A DNA stretch of 64,000 bases from Ketogulonicigenium vulgare WSH-001 (GTDB taxonomy: Bacteria; Pseudomonadota; Alphaproteobacteria; Rhodobacterales; Rhodobacteraceae), in contig NC_017384.1 of NCBI RefSeq assembly GCF_000223375.1, positions 1-64,000 of the forward strand, written 5' to 3'. Made by a program: the position numbers and the translations under genes. The notes under the pieces are model-generated. The model had not been told where the DNA came from, searched no databases, and worked only from the letters and a program-made list of their open reading frames with translations. This document shows positions 25,982 to 34,709 of this stretch, one piece after another. Numbering within the stretch: position 1 is the first letter of the stretch; each line of letters begins with the position of its first letter.

Positions 25982-26998
25982 TCAGGGCCCTTCAGGCGCG
26001 GACACGGGCGCGACGGAATCGCGCACGATCAGCTTCGTTTCAAATTCATGAACGGGCGCGCTGGGCGTACCGCTCAATAGATTGACCAACAGGCGCATGG
26101 CGGCGCGTCCCATTTCAAGACGCGGCTGTTGCACGGTGGTTAAGGCGGGTTCAAAGGCTTGGGCGACCAGAATGTCGTCAAAGCCGATAACGGAAACATC
26201 GCTCGGCACACGCAGACCGGCGCGGCGCAATTGGCTGATTGCGCCAATTGCCATCTGGTCGCTGGCGGCCAGCACGGCGGTAAAGGGCAGGCCGGTGTCC
26301 AGCAGGGCCTGCGCGCCGCGACGGCCAGCCTCGATACTGAAATCGCCCCAGACGGTCAGGCGCGGGTCGACCGGCAGGTCTGCCTCGCGCAGTGCGCGCA
26401 GGTATCCGGTGTGGCGGTTGATCGCCAGATATTCACCCTCGACCCCGCCGATATGGGCGATTTTGCGGTGGCCCTGCGCGATCAGATAATCGACCGCATT
26501 CTTTGCAGCGGCGGCGTTATCAATGCGTACAGTGGGCAGATCGACATCGGGGATGGCCTCGGACGCCACAACCATAGGCGGAGTGAGGCCGGGCCGCTGG
26601 TCGATGTCGGCGGGCAGGTTGCGCACCATCAGGATCAGCCCGTCGGCCTGCCGTTGGCGCACCATGTCGATATAGTTGCTGATGCGCGCCTCGTCGTTGC
26701 GCGCATCAGCCATCAGCACTTTATAACCCGTCTCGGATGCGACTTCCTCGATCCCCTTATAGATCTCTAGGTAGAACGGGTTCGAAATGTCGCGGACCAG
26801 CAAAATGATGGTCTGCGTCGATTGCTGCCGGAACGACCGCGCCTGTGCATTCGCGACAAACCCCACCTGTTTGACCACGCCCAGCACGTGATCAAGGGTT
26901 TCGCGGTTCAGCTTTTCAGGCTGCCCCAGCGCGCGCGAGACTGTGGCGGTCGAGACACCGGCAAGCCTTGCGACATCGCGGATCGTTACGGGTTTCAT
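25982..26998 (-). CDS. LacI family transcriptional regulator of the sugar locus
   Basis: 338 residues. The N-terminal helix-turn-helix TIRDVARLAGVSTATVSRAL lies at 5-24 with the hinge helix NAQARSFR near 51-58. The rest is a periplasmic-binding-protein-like effector domain (IILLVRDISNPFYLEIYKG, VSVIGFDDILVAQAFEPALTTV, PRLEMGRAAMRLL). It is encoded inside the ABC operon, three bases after the second permease gene. Two LacI-type sites with the same half flank the locus, one before the binding protein and one before the GMC gene. This makes it the likely local repressor, induced by the transported sugar or a product. Confidence 0.9.
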   Translation of the reverse strand: MKPVTIRDVARLAGVSTATVSRALGQPEKLNRETLDHVLGVVKQVGFVANAQARSFRQQSTQTIILLVRDISNPFYLEIYKGIEEVASETGYKVLMADARNDEARISNYIDMVRQRQADGLILMVRNLPADIDQRPGLTPPMVVASEAIPDVDLPTVRIDNAAAAKNAVDYLIAQGHRKIAHIGGVEGEYLAINRHTGYLRALREADLPVDPRLTVWGDFSIEAGRRGAQALLDTGLPFTAVLAASDQMAIGAISQLRRAGLRVPSDVSVIGFDDILVAQAFEPALTTVQQPRLEMGRAAMRLLVNLLSGTPSAPVHEFETKLIVRDSVAPVSAPEGP

Positions 26999-27001
26999 CT
27001 T

Positions 27002-27973
27002 TTACACACGCAGTTGTTTCTGGCGCCCATAAAGAAGCATCATCAGCAGCAAGGTGACACCGAAAACCATCTGACGCGCCCAGAAATCCATATTCAGGGT
27101 GATCAGAACGCTTTGCAGCAGCGTCAGCGCAACCGCGCCCGCCATGGTGCCCCAATAGCCGCCAATGCCCCCCGCCAGCGATGTGCCACCGATCACCACC
27201 GCGATCACCGAGGGCAGCACATATTGATCGCCAACGCTGATGAACGAGCTGCCGGTATAGCCGATCACGCAAAGTCCGGTCAGACCCGCGAACAGGCCCG
27301 ACAATCCATACAGCAGCACACGCACGCGGCGCACCGGAATACCGACCAGCGTGGCGGCGCGTTCATTCGCGCCCATCGCATAGACGGCATGACCGAATGC
27401 GGTGCGGCGCAGCAGGAACCACATGAACAGCGCCAGCGCGACCCAAACGAACAGGATGCCCGGAATGCCGAACGCCAGCGGCTGGTTCACAAAGCTCGCC
27501 AGCGCAGGCGCGGCGCGGCCCGAGGGGACGCCCTGCGAATAGACCACCAGTGCGCCTTGCAGCACCGCCGTCATACCCAGCGTCATGACAAGGGGCGGGA
27601 TGCGCACGATGGTGACGCCGATGCCGTTCACGATCCCGACCAGAAACGGCACGCCAAGGGCCATCAGCATCGCAATACCGATGCCGCTGTTCATGCCGTT
27701 CATCGCGTTTCCGGCCAGCACAGCGCCCAGCGAGATCATCGCCCCCACCGACAGGTCGATCCCCTCGCGTCCGCCAAGGATCACAAGGTTCTGGCCCGCC
27801 GCGACAATGCCCAAAATGGCGGCCACGGTCAGCAGGCTGACGATTTGACGGCCACGGGCAAAGCCGGGCGAGATCAGCTCGCCAATGATCAACAGCGCGA
27901 CCGAGGCAAGAATGGCCAGTGTCAGCGGGTCCAGCAAAATGGCGCGAAGGCGGTTTTGTTTGGTATTTTCCAT
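27002..27973 (-). CDS. Ribose-type ABC transporter permease (RbsC-like), second
   Basis: 323 residues with eight to ten hydrophobic segments. Family signatures are NLVILGGREGIDLSVGAMIS (the usual ISGGIDLSVG with an extra Arg-Glu) and VIGGTSLAGGIGGYWGTMAG. It is the second of two permease genes that presumably form a heterodimer in a sugar importer of the CUT2 type. The start is 10 bases after the upstream permease stop. It ends three bases before the LacI gene. Confidence 0.9.
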   Translation of the reverse strand: MENTKQNRLRAILLDPLTLAILASVALLIIGELISPGFARGRQIVSLLTVAAILGIVAAGQNLVILGGREGIDLSVGAMISLGAVLAGNAMNGMNSGIGIAMLMALGVPFLVGIVNGIGVTIVRIPPLVMTLGMTAVLQGALVVYSQGVPSGRAAPALASFVNQPLAFGIPGILFVWVALALFMWFLLRRTAFGHAVYAMGANERAATLVGIPVRRVRVLLYGLSGLFAGLTGLCVIGYTGSSFISVGDQYVLPSVIAVVIGGTSLAGGIGGYWGTMAGAVALTLLQSVLITLNMDFWARQMVFGVTLLLMMLLYGRQKQLRV

Positions 27974-27983
27974 GATATTTTCC

Positions 27984-28928
27984 TCAGCGCCGGGTGACCA
28001 GAACGCCGCCGGCCAACGCCAGCAACACGATCAGCCCCTGCACCAGAGTCTGATATTCGAACGGCAGACCGGCAAAGAAGATCACATTGCCGATCATCCC
28101 CAGCACCAATGCGCCCAGGACCGAGCCGATAGCACTGCCAAAGCCGCCCGCCAGCGCGGTGCCGCCCAGCACAACGGCCGAGATCGACGACAGCGCCAAA
28201 GCCTGACCCAGCAGCGGGTCGCCCGAGGCGGTCTCGCCCGTCAGGCACAGCGCCGCCAGCGATGCGAAAAGGCCAGCCAGCATGTAAGAGCCGATGCGGA
28301 TGCGATCCAGCGGCAGGCCGCTTTGGAAGGCGCCGGTGCGGTTGCCGCCAACCGCCAAAATCTGCGCATGGGCGACGGTACGGCCAAAGATCAGCGCGAA
28401 GGCGACGCCGATCAGCAGCACCCAAGCCACTGTTGGCACGCCCAGCACCAGCCCGCCATAGGTGCGCCAATAGTTGGATGGCACGGCAAGGCCAGCGGTC
28501 GGCAGCACCCAGATTGCCAGCGCTGCGAACAAAATGCCGGTGGCAAAGGTGGTGACAATCGGCTGCAGCCGCAATTTGGCGATCAACAGCCCGTTGAACA
28601 GCCCGCAGGCAAGCCCGACCAGAATGCCCGCCGCAATACCGGTCAGAATCGCAATATCGGTGCCGCCCAGCGACGCAATCACCGTCACGGTGACCACGTT
28701 CGACAGCGCAACCGTGCTGCCGACCGACAGGTCGATGTCACCCGACAGGATCACATAGGTCTGGCCAATCGCGACCAGCACCAGCGGCAGGAATGTCGAC
28801 AGGTTCGACCTGATCGCACGCGGGCTGGTAAAGCTGGGCTGCAAGATCGCATTCACCACGATCAGAATGACCAATACCACAAGGGTGATCATCCACGGGT
28901 TTTTGCGGAAAAGGGTAAGCGCGTTCAT
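27984..28928 (-). CDS. Ribose-type ABC transporter permease (RbsC-like), first
   Basis: 314 residues, polytopic. Signatures are TYVILSGDIDLSVGSTVALS near 55-75 and VVLGGTALAGGFGSAIGSVLG near 240. It shares the fold with the next permease but is clearly diverged. The ATG overlaps the stop of the ATPase gene (ATGA). Works in the inner membrane with the RbsA-like ATPase and the RbsB-like receptor. Confidence 0.9.
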   Translation of the reverse strand: MNALTLFRKNPWMITLVVLVILIVVNAILQPSFTSPRAIRSNLSTFLPLVLVAIGQTYVILSGDIDLSVGSTVALSNVVTVTVIASLGGTDIAILTGIAAGILVGLACGLFNGLLIAKLRLQPIVTTFATGILFAALAIWVLPTAGLAVPSNYWRTYGGLVLGVPTVAWVLLIGVAFALIFGRTVAHAQILAVGGNRTGAFQSGLPLDRIRIGSYMLAGLFASLAALCLTGETASGDPLLGQALALSSISAVVLGGTALAGGFGSAIGSVLGALVLGMIGNVIFFAGLPFEYQTLVQGLIVLLALAGGVLVTRR

Positions 28929-30415
28929 GCGGCATCTCCGAAGGCGGCGCGGGCCAGATTGACCGCATTAATATCATCGCCGCGCAGTTCGGCCGAAATC
29001 TCGCCGCCGTTGAACACCAGCACGCGGTCGGCGTAGTCGAGGATCTCTGCATCCTCGGACGAATAGAACAGGATTGTGGCACCTGCATCGGCCTGCGCGC
29101 GCATCAGCGCGAACAAATCGGCCTTTGCGCCAAGGTCGATGCCCTTGGTCGGATCATCCAGCAGCAGCACATCGGGGCTGGTCGCCAGCCAACGCGCGAT
29201 AAAGATCTTTTGCTGATTGCCGCCTGACAACGTGCCAATTGCGGCATCAAGCCCCGCATATTTGGTACGCAGACCCGCTGCGGCCTCGGCCATGCGCGGG
29301 CGCAGGCTGCGGTGGTTCACCAGCAATTTCTTTTCGCGCACGGTGGTCGCCGCGACAAGGTTTTCAAAAATCGACCGCCCGCCGAACGACGCATCACGCC
29401 CGCGGTCGCCCGAGATATAGGCGAACCCTTGGTGGACGGCCTGGCCGGGCGCACGCAGGGAAAGCTGCTTGCCGCCATGTGCAACGCTGCCGCTGCTAAA
29501 GGGCATCGCGCCGAACAGACCTTGCAGCAAGGCGGATTGACCCTGTCCTTGCAGACCGGCAAGGCCCAGAATCTCGCCGCGATGCGCCTCAAAGCTGACG
29601 CCGCGCAGCCGCGCATTCGTCGCGCCCGAGACTTTCAGCGTGACCTCGCTTGCGCGGCCTGCGGTGCGCGGCGGCGGGGCAGGGACATCGCCGACCATGT
29701 GATGCACGACTTCGTCGCGGTTGGTTTGCGCCGTTTCCAGCGCGGCCACGGTCTTGCCGTTGCGCATCACGGTGATGCGGTCACAAACGGCAAAAACCTC
29801 GTCCAAACGGTGCGAGATCATGATCGTCGAGGCGCCTTCGGCCTTGCGGGCCTGAAGGATTTCGAAAAAGCGTGCAGCTTGGCGGCCATCCAGTGCGGCG
29901 GTGGCCTCGTCCATGATCATCAGGCGCGGTTTTTTGGCGAAAACCTTGAGAATTTCGACAATCTGGCGTTGATCGGGGGGCAGATCGCCAACGGTCGCAT
30001 CGGGGGTCAGGCCCTCGCCGGACACACCATCAAACAAAGCGATCAGCGCGGCGGCTTCGCGGTTCAGCGTGGCACGGTCAACAAACCCGGCGCGGCGCGG
30101 CTCGCGGCCCAAAAAGATATTCTCAGCGACAGAGCGCTGGGGGATCAGGCTAAGTTCTTGATAAAATAGCGCAATGCCGCGTGTTTCAGCGTCACGCGGG
30201 CCGGTGATAACAGTGGGCACGCCCTCGATCTGCAATTGACCGCCATCGGCCAGCACGGTGCCAGCGATGGATTTGCACAGGGTGCTTTTGCCGCAGCCAT
30301 TGGCGCCCATCAGGGCATGAATCTCGCCTTTGGCAACCGAAAGACTGCCATCCGTCAAAGCGCGGACCGCGCCAAAGGATTTGGTCAGGCTTTGGGCCTC
30401 GATATAAGTGAACAT
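28925..30415 (-). CDS. Ribose-type ABC transporter ATP-binding protein (RbsA-like, two nucleotide domains)
   Basis: 496 residues made of two fused ABC domains, typical of CUT2 importers. Domain 1 has Walker A MGANGCGKSTLCK near 36 and Walker B LMIMDEATAALD, but a degenerate signature LPPDQRQIVEI, as is common in RbsA. Domain 2 has a degenerate Walker A (GLQGQGQSALL) with a good signature GTLSGGNQQKIFIARW and Walker B VLLLDDPTKGID. Only one composite site is therefore likely to hydrolyse ATP well, normal for this family. It lies between the binding-protein gene and the permeases, with a 111-base gap before it that holds a hairpin. Confidence 0.9.
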   Translation of the reverse strand: MFTYIEAQSLTKSFGAVRALTDGSLSVAKGEIHALMGANGCGKSTLCKSIAGTVLADGGQLQIEGVPTVITGPRDAETRGIALFYQELSLIPQRSVAENIFLGREPRRAGFVDRATLNREAAALIALFDGVSGEGLTPDATVGDLPPDQRQIVEILKVFAKKPRLMIMDEATAALDGRQAARFFEILQARKAEGASTIMISHRLDEVFAVCDRITVMRNGKTVAALETAQTNRDEVVHHMVGDVPAPPPRTAGRASEVTLKVSGATNARLRGVSFEAHRGEILGLAGLQGQGQSALLQGLFGAMPFSSGSVAHGGKQLSLRAPGQAVHQGFAYISGDRGRDASFGGRSIFENLVAATTVREKKLLVNHRSLRPRMAEAAAGLRTKYAGLDAAIGTLSGGNQQKIFIARWLATSPDVLLLDDPTKGIDLGAKADLFALMRAQADAGATILFYSSEDAEILDYADRVLVFNGGEISAELRGDDINAVNLARAAFGDAA

Positions 30416-30481
30416 ATTCTCTCCGCGCGGATAATCGCGTCCATGGCCCTGCTCGATAGGCAGCGCATACCGGTGGCAAAG

Positions 30482-30510
30482 GCTGCGGCCGGGGGAAATC
30501 CGGCCGCAGC
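30482..30510 (-). terminator. Intercistronic hairpin after the binding-protein gene
   Basis: A perfect 11-bp stem, GCTGCGGCCGG with CCGGCCGCAGC, and a 7-base loop. It starts 17 bases past the stop of the binding protein and precedes the ATPase gene. No T run follows, so it is more likely a partial attenuator or mRNA 3'-end protector that raises receptor levels over the rest of the operon. Confidence 0.6.
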
Positions 30511-30526
30511 GTCCCGGGAGGGATGA

Positions 30527-31546
30527 TTACTGGAAGAATTCCGCAGCTTCTTCGGGGGTGACGATATCGGTCACTGACCAGTAGCCGGGCTGACCTTCGG
30601 CGGCTGCCAAGCTGTCTGCCAGGTTGTCGTTATCCACGAAGGGGATCGGAATGTAGATCGCATTGCCGTTTGCACCGGTAAACACGTCGTCGCGGAACTC
30701 GCGGCCTTGCAGACGCAGGACAGCCACGTTCAGCGCGCTGCCCATCACACCCGGAGGGTTCACCGATGCGCCCGAATTCAGGCCCAGCTCGGACCAGCGT
30801 TCCATAAAGTCTTTACGGATTTCGCCGGTTGCCGCGATGTCGGTGGTGCGGCCGGCAGCCTCGATCGCGCGCCATGCGCCATCCGCCATACCGTCCTGGA
30901 CCCAAACGCCGTTCAGGTTGGGATAGGTTGCCAGCAGGTTCTGCATGACTTGCTGACCTTGGGCCTGGTCCCAGTTTGCGTTCGCCTGGTTCAGCACGGT
31001 GATGCCGGGGTATTGGGCGAAAGCCTCGGTATAGCCTGCAACGCGCGCCTCGTTGGCGGGGTTGCCTGCGACGCCATTGATCGTGACGACATTGCCTTCG
31101 CCGTTCAGCGCTTTGGCCAGCCAATCGGCCGATTGGTACGCCCATGCCTTTTGGTCGATACCGACATAGATCGCATCGGGCGAGGTCACTTCGGCGTCGG
31201 TTGCGATGACCAGAATGCCAGCCTCGGCCGCCTGCGCGAAGACCGGATCGAATGCGGTCGGGCTTTGCGGGTTGATGATGATCGCATCAACGCCTTGGTT
31301 GATGAAATTGCGGATGTGACCGATCTGACCCTGCACATCGACGTTACCGCTTTGGACGATAACCTCAACATTGACGCCTTGCTCTCCCCAGGCGGCGGCA
31401 GCGGCTTGCGCCTCTTCGATCATCTGGGTGCGCCATTCGCTTCCCACAAAACCGTTCGACAGACCGATGGTGAAGCTATCTTGGGCATAGGCAGCCGACG
31501 ACAGCGCGATGACCGATACAGCGGCCAGCGTAAAATGTTTCTTCAT
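30527..31546 (-). CDS. Sugar ABC transporter substrate-binding protein (RbsB-like)
   Basis: 339 residues with a Sec signal peptide (HFTLAAVSVIALSSAAYA-QD, cut near 20). The mature protein is a Peripla_BP_4 type receptor: FTIGLSNGFVGSEWRTQMI, GVDAIIINPQSPTAFDP near 95-115, VYVGIDQKAWAYQSADWLA, and GVWVQDGMADGAW. The start ATG 31546 has a strong GAGGAGGAG upstream; codons back to 31615 are leader. First gene of the minus-strand ABC-lacI-isomerase-Gfo/Idh operon, with a LacI-type operator 51-64 bases before the ATG. The sugar is not predictable from sequence; the neighbours suggest a modified or oxidised sugar. Confidence 0.9.
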   Translation of the reverse strand: MKKHFTLAAVSVIALSSAAYAQDSFTIGLSNGFVGSEWRTQMIEEAQAAAAAWGEQGVNVEVIVQSGNVDVQGQIGHIRNFINQGVDAIIINPQSPTAFDPVFAQAAEAGILVIATDAEVTSPDAIYVGIDQKAWAYQSADWLAKALNGEGNVVTINGVAGNPANEARVAGYTEAFAQYPGITVLNQANANWDQAQGQQVMQNLLATYPNLNGVWVQDGMADGAWRAIEAAGRTTDIAATGEIRKDFMERWSELGLNSGASVNPPGVMGSALNVAVLRLQGREFRDDVFTGANGNAIYIPIPFVDNDNLADSLAAAEGQPGYWSVTDIVTPEEAAEFFQ

Positions 31547-31596
31547 GATCTCCTCCTCTACCCGATCGGTCATGCTCCGCCGGGTTGGATAAGTTG

Positions 31597-31610
31597 TGCA
31601 ACCGGTTACA
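31597..31610. promoter_or_regulatory. LacI-type operator before the sugar ABC operon
   Basis: TGCAACCGGTTACA has a central CG and near-perfect symmetry. It shares ACCGGTTACA with the site upstream of the GMC operon. It lies 51-64 bases before the binding-protein ATG, where a repressor would cover the promoter. Confidence 0.75.
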
Positions 31611-31823
31611 TTCACCTGTCAATTAGAATTTGCGGCGCGTTTTGCGCGGGGCGGCGGACCGCCGGGAAAGCTGACCGGAATCAAAGGCTTCATCATCGGC
31701 GAGATTTGACGGGGATCGGCAGAATTCTTTCCAAATGAGAAACAGTGAACGCCGAATCCAATGGATAATGCTGCGCGGGAACGTGTGCTAACCAGCCTCA
31801 TCCACCCATGAAAGGGATTGAAA

Positions 31824-32228
31824 ATGGTTGATACACGCACGGCGCCTGTTGCGCTGCTGATCTTGCGGGTTGTTCTGGGCCTGTTGTTTCTGGCCCATGT
31901 CTGGTTGAAGATTTTTGTATTCACGCCTGCGGGCACGGCCGGGTTCTTTGCCTCGCTCGGGCTGCCGGGCTGGTTCGCCTATGTGACGATGCTGTGGGAA
32001 ATTCTGGGCGGCCTCGCGCTGATTCTGGGCGTCTGGCCGCGTGCGGCCGCCCTTGCGATGGTGCCGCTGCTGCTGGGCACGATTGTCACGGTGCACGGCC
32101 CTGCAGGCTTTTTCTTTGACAGCCAATATGGCGGTTGGGAATATCCGGCCTTTTGGATTGTCGCGCTGATCGTGCTGGCCCTGTCGGGTGACGGGGCAAA
32201 GGCCCTGCGTCCGACGCCCCTGCGCTAA
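31824..32228 (+). CDS. DoxX family membrane protein
   Basis: 134 residues with four hydrophobic segments. The family pattern is seen in LRVVLGLLFLAHVWLKIFVF, then TAGFFASLGLPGWFAY, WEILGGLALILGVWPR and the final VALIVLALSGDGAKAL. DoxX proteins are small inner-membrane proteins. Some take part in redox or stress membrane complexes, but the role here is not defined. The start ATG 31824 has AAGGGA seven bases upstream. It stands between the sugar operon (divergent) and ychF. Confidence 0.8.
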   Translation: MVDTRTAPVALLILRVVLGLLFLAHVWLKIFVFTPAGTAGFFASLGLPGWFAYVTMLWEILGGLALILGVWPRAAALAMVPLLLGTIVTVHGPAGFFFDSQYGGWEYPAFWIVALIVLALSGDGAKALRPTPLR

Positions 32229-32318
32229 ACCATCTGGCCCCGGCAGGCCATCTTGCTTGCCGGGGCCGCATGGCCTAAGAGCGCCCTAGCTTTTATTCAA
32301 AGGGAAAAGGGGTCGCCG

Positions 32319-33416
32319 ATGGGCTTTCGCATGGGGATCGTGGGTCTGCCGAACGTGGGCAAATCCACGCTGTTCAACGCGCTGACGCGCACCGCTGCGG
32401 CGCAGGCCGCAAACTTCCCGTTCTGCACGATCGAGCCGAACGTCGGCGAGGTGGCCGTCCCCGACGCGCGCCTTGATAAACTGGCGTCGATTGCCTCGTC
32501 CAAGCAGATCATTCCCACCCGCATGACCTTTGTTGATATCGCGGGTCTGGTGAAGGGCGCCTCGCGCGGCGAGGGGCTGGGCAACCAATTCCTGCATAAT
32601 ATCCGCGAAACCGACGCCATCGCCCATGTGCTGCGCTGTTTCGAAGATGGCGACATCACCCATGTCGAGGGCCGCGTCGATCCGGTGTCGGACGCCCAGA
32701 CCATCGAGATGGAACTGATGCTGGCCGACCTCGAATCGATTGAAAAGCGTCTTGCTGGCCTTGTGCGCAAGGTGAAGGGCGGCGACAAAGAGGCGATCGA
32801 GCAGGAAGAACTGCTGAAAGCCGCGAAAGAGGCGCTGGACGCTGGCCGCCCCGCGCGCACCGTCAAGGTTTCGGACGATCAGCAAAAGCAGTGGCGTATG
32901 CTGCAGCTGCTGACCTCGAAGCCGATCCTTTATGTCTGCAACGTCGAGGAATCGGCAGCGGCGACCGGCAATGCATTCTCGGCCAAGGTCGCGGAAATGG
33001 CCGCCGCCGAAGGTAATTCCCATGTAGTGATTTCCGCCAAGATCGAGGAAGAAATCAGTCAGCTGGACGCCGATGAAGCTGCCATGTTCCTGGACGAGAT
33101 GGGGCTGGAGGAAGCGGGCCTCGACCGTCTGATCCGCGCCGGTTACGAGCTGCTGAAGCTGCAAACCTATTTCACTGTCGGCCCTAAAGAGGCCCGCGCC
33201 TGGACCATTCCGGCGGGCACATTGGCGCCGCAGGCGGCTGGCGTCATCCACGGTGATTTTGAACGCGGCTTCATCCGCGCCGAGACCATCGCCTATGACG
33301 ATTACGTCGCGCTGGGCGGCGAGAGCCAGGCGCGCGATGCCGGTAAGCTGCGGGCAGAGGGCAAGACATACCTCGTCAAAGACGGCGATGTGTTGCACTT
33401 CTTGTTCAATACCTGA
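32319..33416 (+). CDS. ychF: Redox-regulated ATPase/GTPase YchF (Obg-like)
   Basis: 365 residues, the exact size class of YchF/OLA1. G1 is GLPNVGKST (9-17), followed by FPFCTIEPNVGEVAVPD near 36-52 and the switch region DIAGLVKGASRGEGLGNQFL near 70. A coiled-coil insert follows, and the C-terminal TGS-like domain (LQTYFTVGPKEARAWT, HGDFERGFIRAE) ends HFLFNT. It is a universally conserved, ribosome-associated P-loop NTPase preferring ATP. The start ATG 32319 gives the conserved N-terminus MGFRMGIVGLP; the open frame extends further upstream without support. A bidirectional terminator follows. Confidence 0.95.
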   Translation: MGFRMGIVGLPNVGKSTLFNALTRTAAAQAANFPFCTIEPNVGEVAVPDARLDKLASIASSKQIIPTRMTFVDIAGLVKGASRGEGLGNQFLHNIRETDAIAHVLRCFEDGDITHVEGRVDPVSDAQTIEMELMLADLESIEKRLAGLVRKVKGGDKEAIEQEELLKAAKEALDAGRPARTVKVSDDQQKQWRMLQLLTSKPILYVCNVEESAAATGNAFSAKVAEMAAAEGNSHVVISAKIEEEISQLDADEAAMFLDEMGLEEAGLDRLIRAGYELLKLQTYFTVGPKEARAWTIPAGTLAPQAAGVIHGDFERGFIRAETIAYDDYVALGGESQARDAGKLRAEGKTYLVKDGDVLHFLFNT

Positions 33417-33420
33417 TGCG

Positions 33421-33448
33421 AAAAGGGGGCCGATTGGCCCCCTTTTTT
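33421..33448. terminator. Bidirectional terminator between ychF and ndh
   Basis: The stem GGGGGCC with GGCCCCC around GATT is preceded by AAAA and followed by six T. It works on both strands and overlaps the last codon of the opposing dehydrogenase gene. Confidence 0.9.
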
Positions 33449-34709
33449 ATACATCGTCTTTCAGCGTTTCTTTTTGGGTAATCAACCGGGCCGAATTCTG
33501 CCCCGAGATGAAAATCCACAGCCAGCTGAGCAGCACCACAATCCGCGAGCGGGTGCCGATCAGGAAATAGATATGGGCAAAGCCCCAGATCCACCACGCC
33601 AGCCAGCCGCGCATCTGGAATTTGCCAAATTCGATGACTGCCGAATTGCGCCCGATGGTCGCAAGATTGCCCATGTGTTTGTATTTGAACGGGGCGGGGG
33701 CGTCCTTGCCCTCTAACCGCGTGCGGATCAGCTTTGCTGCATATTCGCCTTGTTGCTTTGCGGCGGGGGCGACACCCGGCACGGGTTTGCCGTCGGATTC
33801 CACATGGGCGGTATCGCCCAGCACGAAAATATCGGGTGCACCGGCCAGCGTCAGATCGGGCTGCACCATGACGCGGCCCGCGCGGTCAGCCTCGACCCCG
33901 CCCAGCCAGTCTTTCGCGCGCGAGGCTTGCACACCCGCCGCCCAGATCACGGTGCGCGCGGCAATCGGCTCGTCTCCCAGCACGATGCCCTTGTCCGAGA
34001 TCTGCGTGACCGGCTTGCCGGTCAGCACCTCGACCCCGACTTTTTGCAGCGATTGCGCCGCATAATCCGACAGATTGGGCGAAAACGCGGGCAGGATGCG
34101 GGGGCCAGCCTCGATCAACATGATGCGGGCGCGGTCAGTGTCGATGCGGCGGAATTCGCGGGGCAGGATGCGGTGGGCGAGCTCGGCAATGATGCCGGCC
34201 AGCTCGACCCCGGTGGGGCCCGCGCCGATAATGGCGAATGTCAGCAGGGCCTCGCGCTCGGCCGGGTCGGTGGTCAGCTCGGCGCGCTCGAACGCCAGCA
34301 GCAGGCGGCGGCGAATCGTTGTGGCATCTTCCAGCGTTTTCAGGCCGGGGGCGTCAGCCTCCCATTCATCGCGGCCGAAATAGGCATGGCGCGCGCCCGT
34401 GGCCAGCACCAGCGTATCATAGGGGACGCGCGTGCCATCGCGCAGCAGCACTTCGCGCGTCTCGCGGTCGACGCCATCGACTGTCGCCAGCAGGGTCGTT
34501 ACATCCTTGCGCGGGCGCATCAGGCGGCGGATCGGCCAGGCGATTTCCGATGTGGCCAGCAGGGTTGTTGCAACCTGATACAGCAGCGGCTGGAAAAGAT
34601 GGTGGTTTCGCTGGTCAATAAGTGTAATGTCGCAACCACTGCCTTTTAGGTTTTGCACCAGTTGCAGGCCGGCAAAGCCAGCACCGACGACGACGACCCG
34701 ATGTGCCAT
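33447..34709 (-). CDS. ndh: Type II NADH dehydrogenase (NAD(P)/FAD-dependent oxidoreductase)
   Basis: 420 residues. The first dinucleotide motif VVVVGAGFAGLQL lies at 5-17, the second FAIIGAGPTGVELAG near 158-172, and the FAD-contact FVLGDTAHV near 295. A C-terminal amphipathic/hydrophobic stretch (WLAWWIWGFAHIYFLIGTR) anchors it to the inner membrane. The enzyme passes electrons from NADH to quinone without proton pumping. The family normally has 400-450 residues, so it is complete. It ends in the T-tract of the shared terminator. Divergent from the FNR-box/usp unit. Confidence 0.9.
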   Translation of the reverse strand: MAHRVVVVGAGFAGLQLVQNLKGSGCDITLIDQRNHHLFQPLLYQVATTLLATSEIAWPIRRLMRPRKDVTTLLATVDGVDRETREVLLRDGTRVPYDTLVLATGARHAYFGRDEWEADAPGLKTLEDATTIRRRLLLAFERAELTTDPAEREALLTFAIIGAGPTGVELAGIIAELAHRILPREFRRIDTDRARIMLIEAGPRILPAFSPNLSDYAAQSLQKVGVEVLTGKPVTQISDKGIVLGDEPIAARTVIWAAGVQASRAKDWLGGVEADRAGRVMVQPDLTLAGAPDIFVLGDTAHVESDGKPVPGVAPAAKQQGEYAAKLIRTRLEGKDAPAPFKYKHMGNLATIGRNSAVIEFGKFQMRGWLAWWIWGFAHIYFLIGTRSRIVVLLSWLWIFISGQNSARLITQKETLKDDV

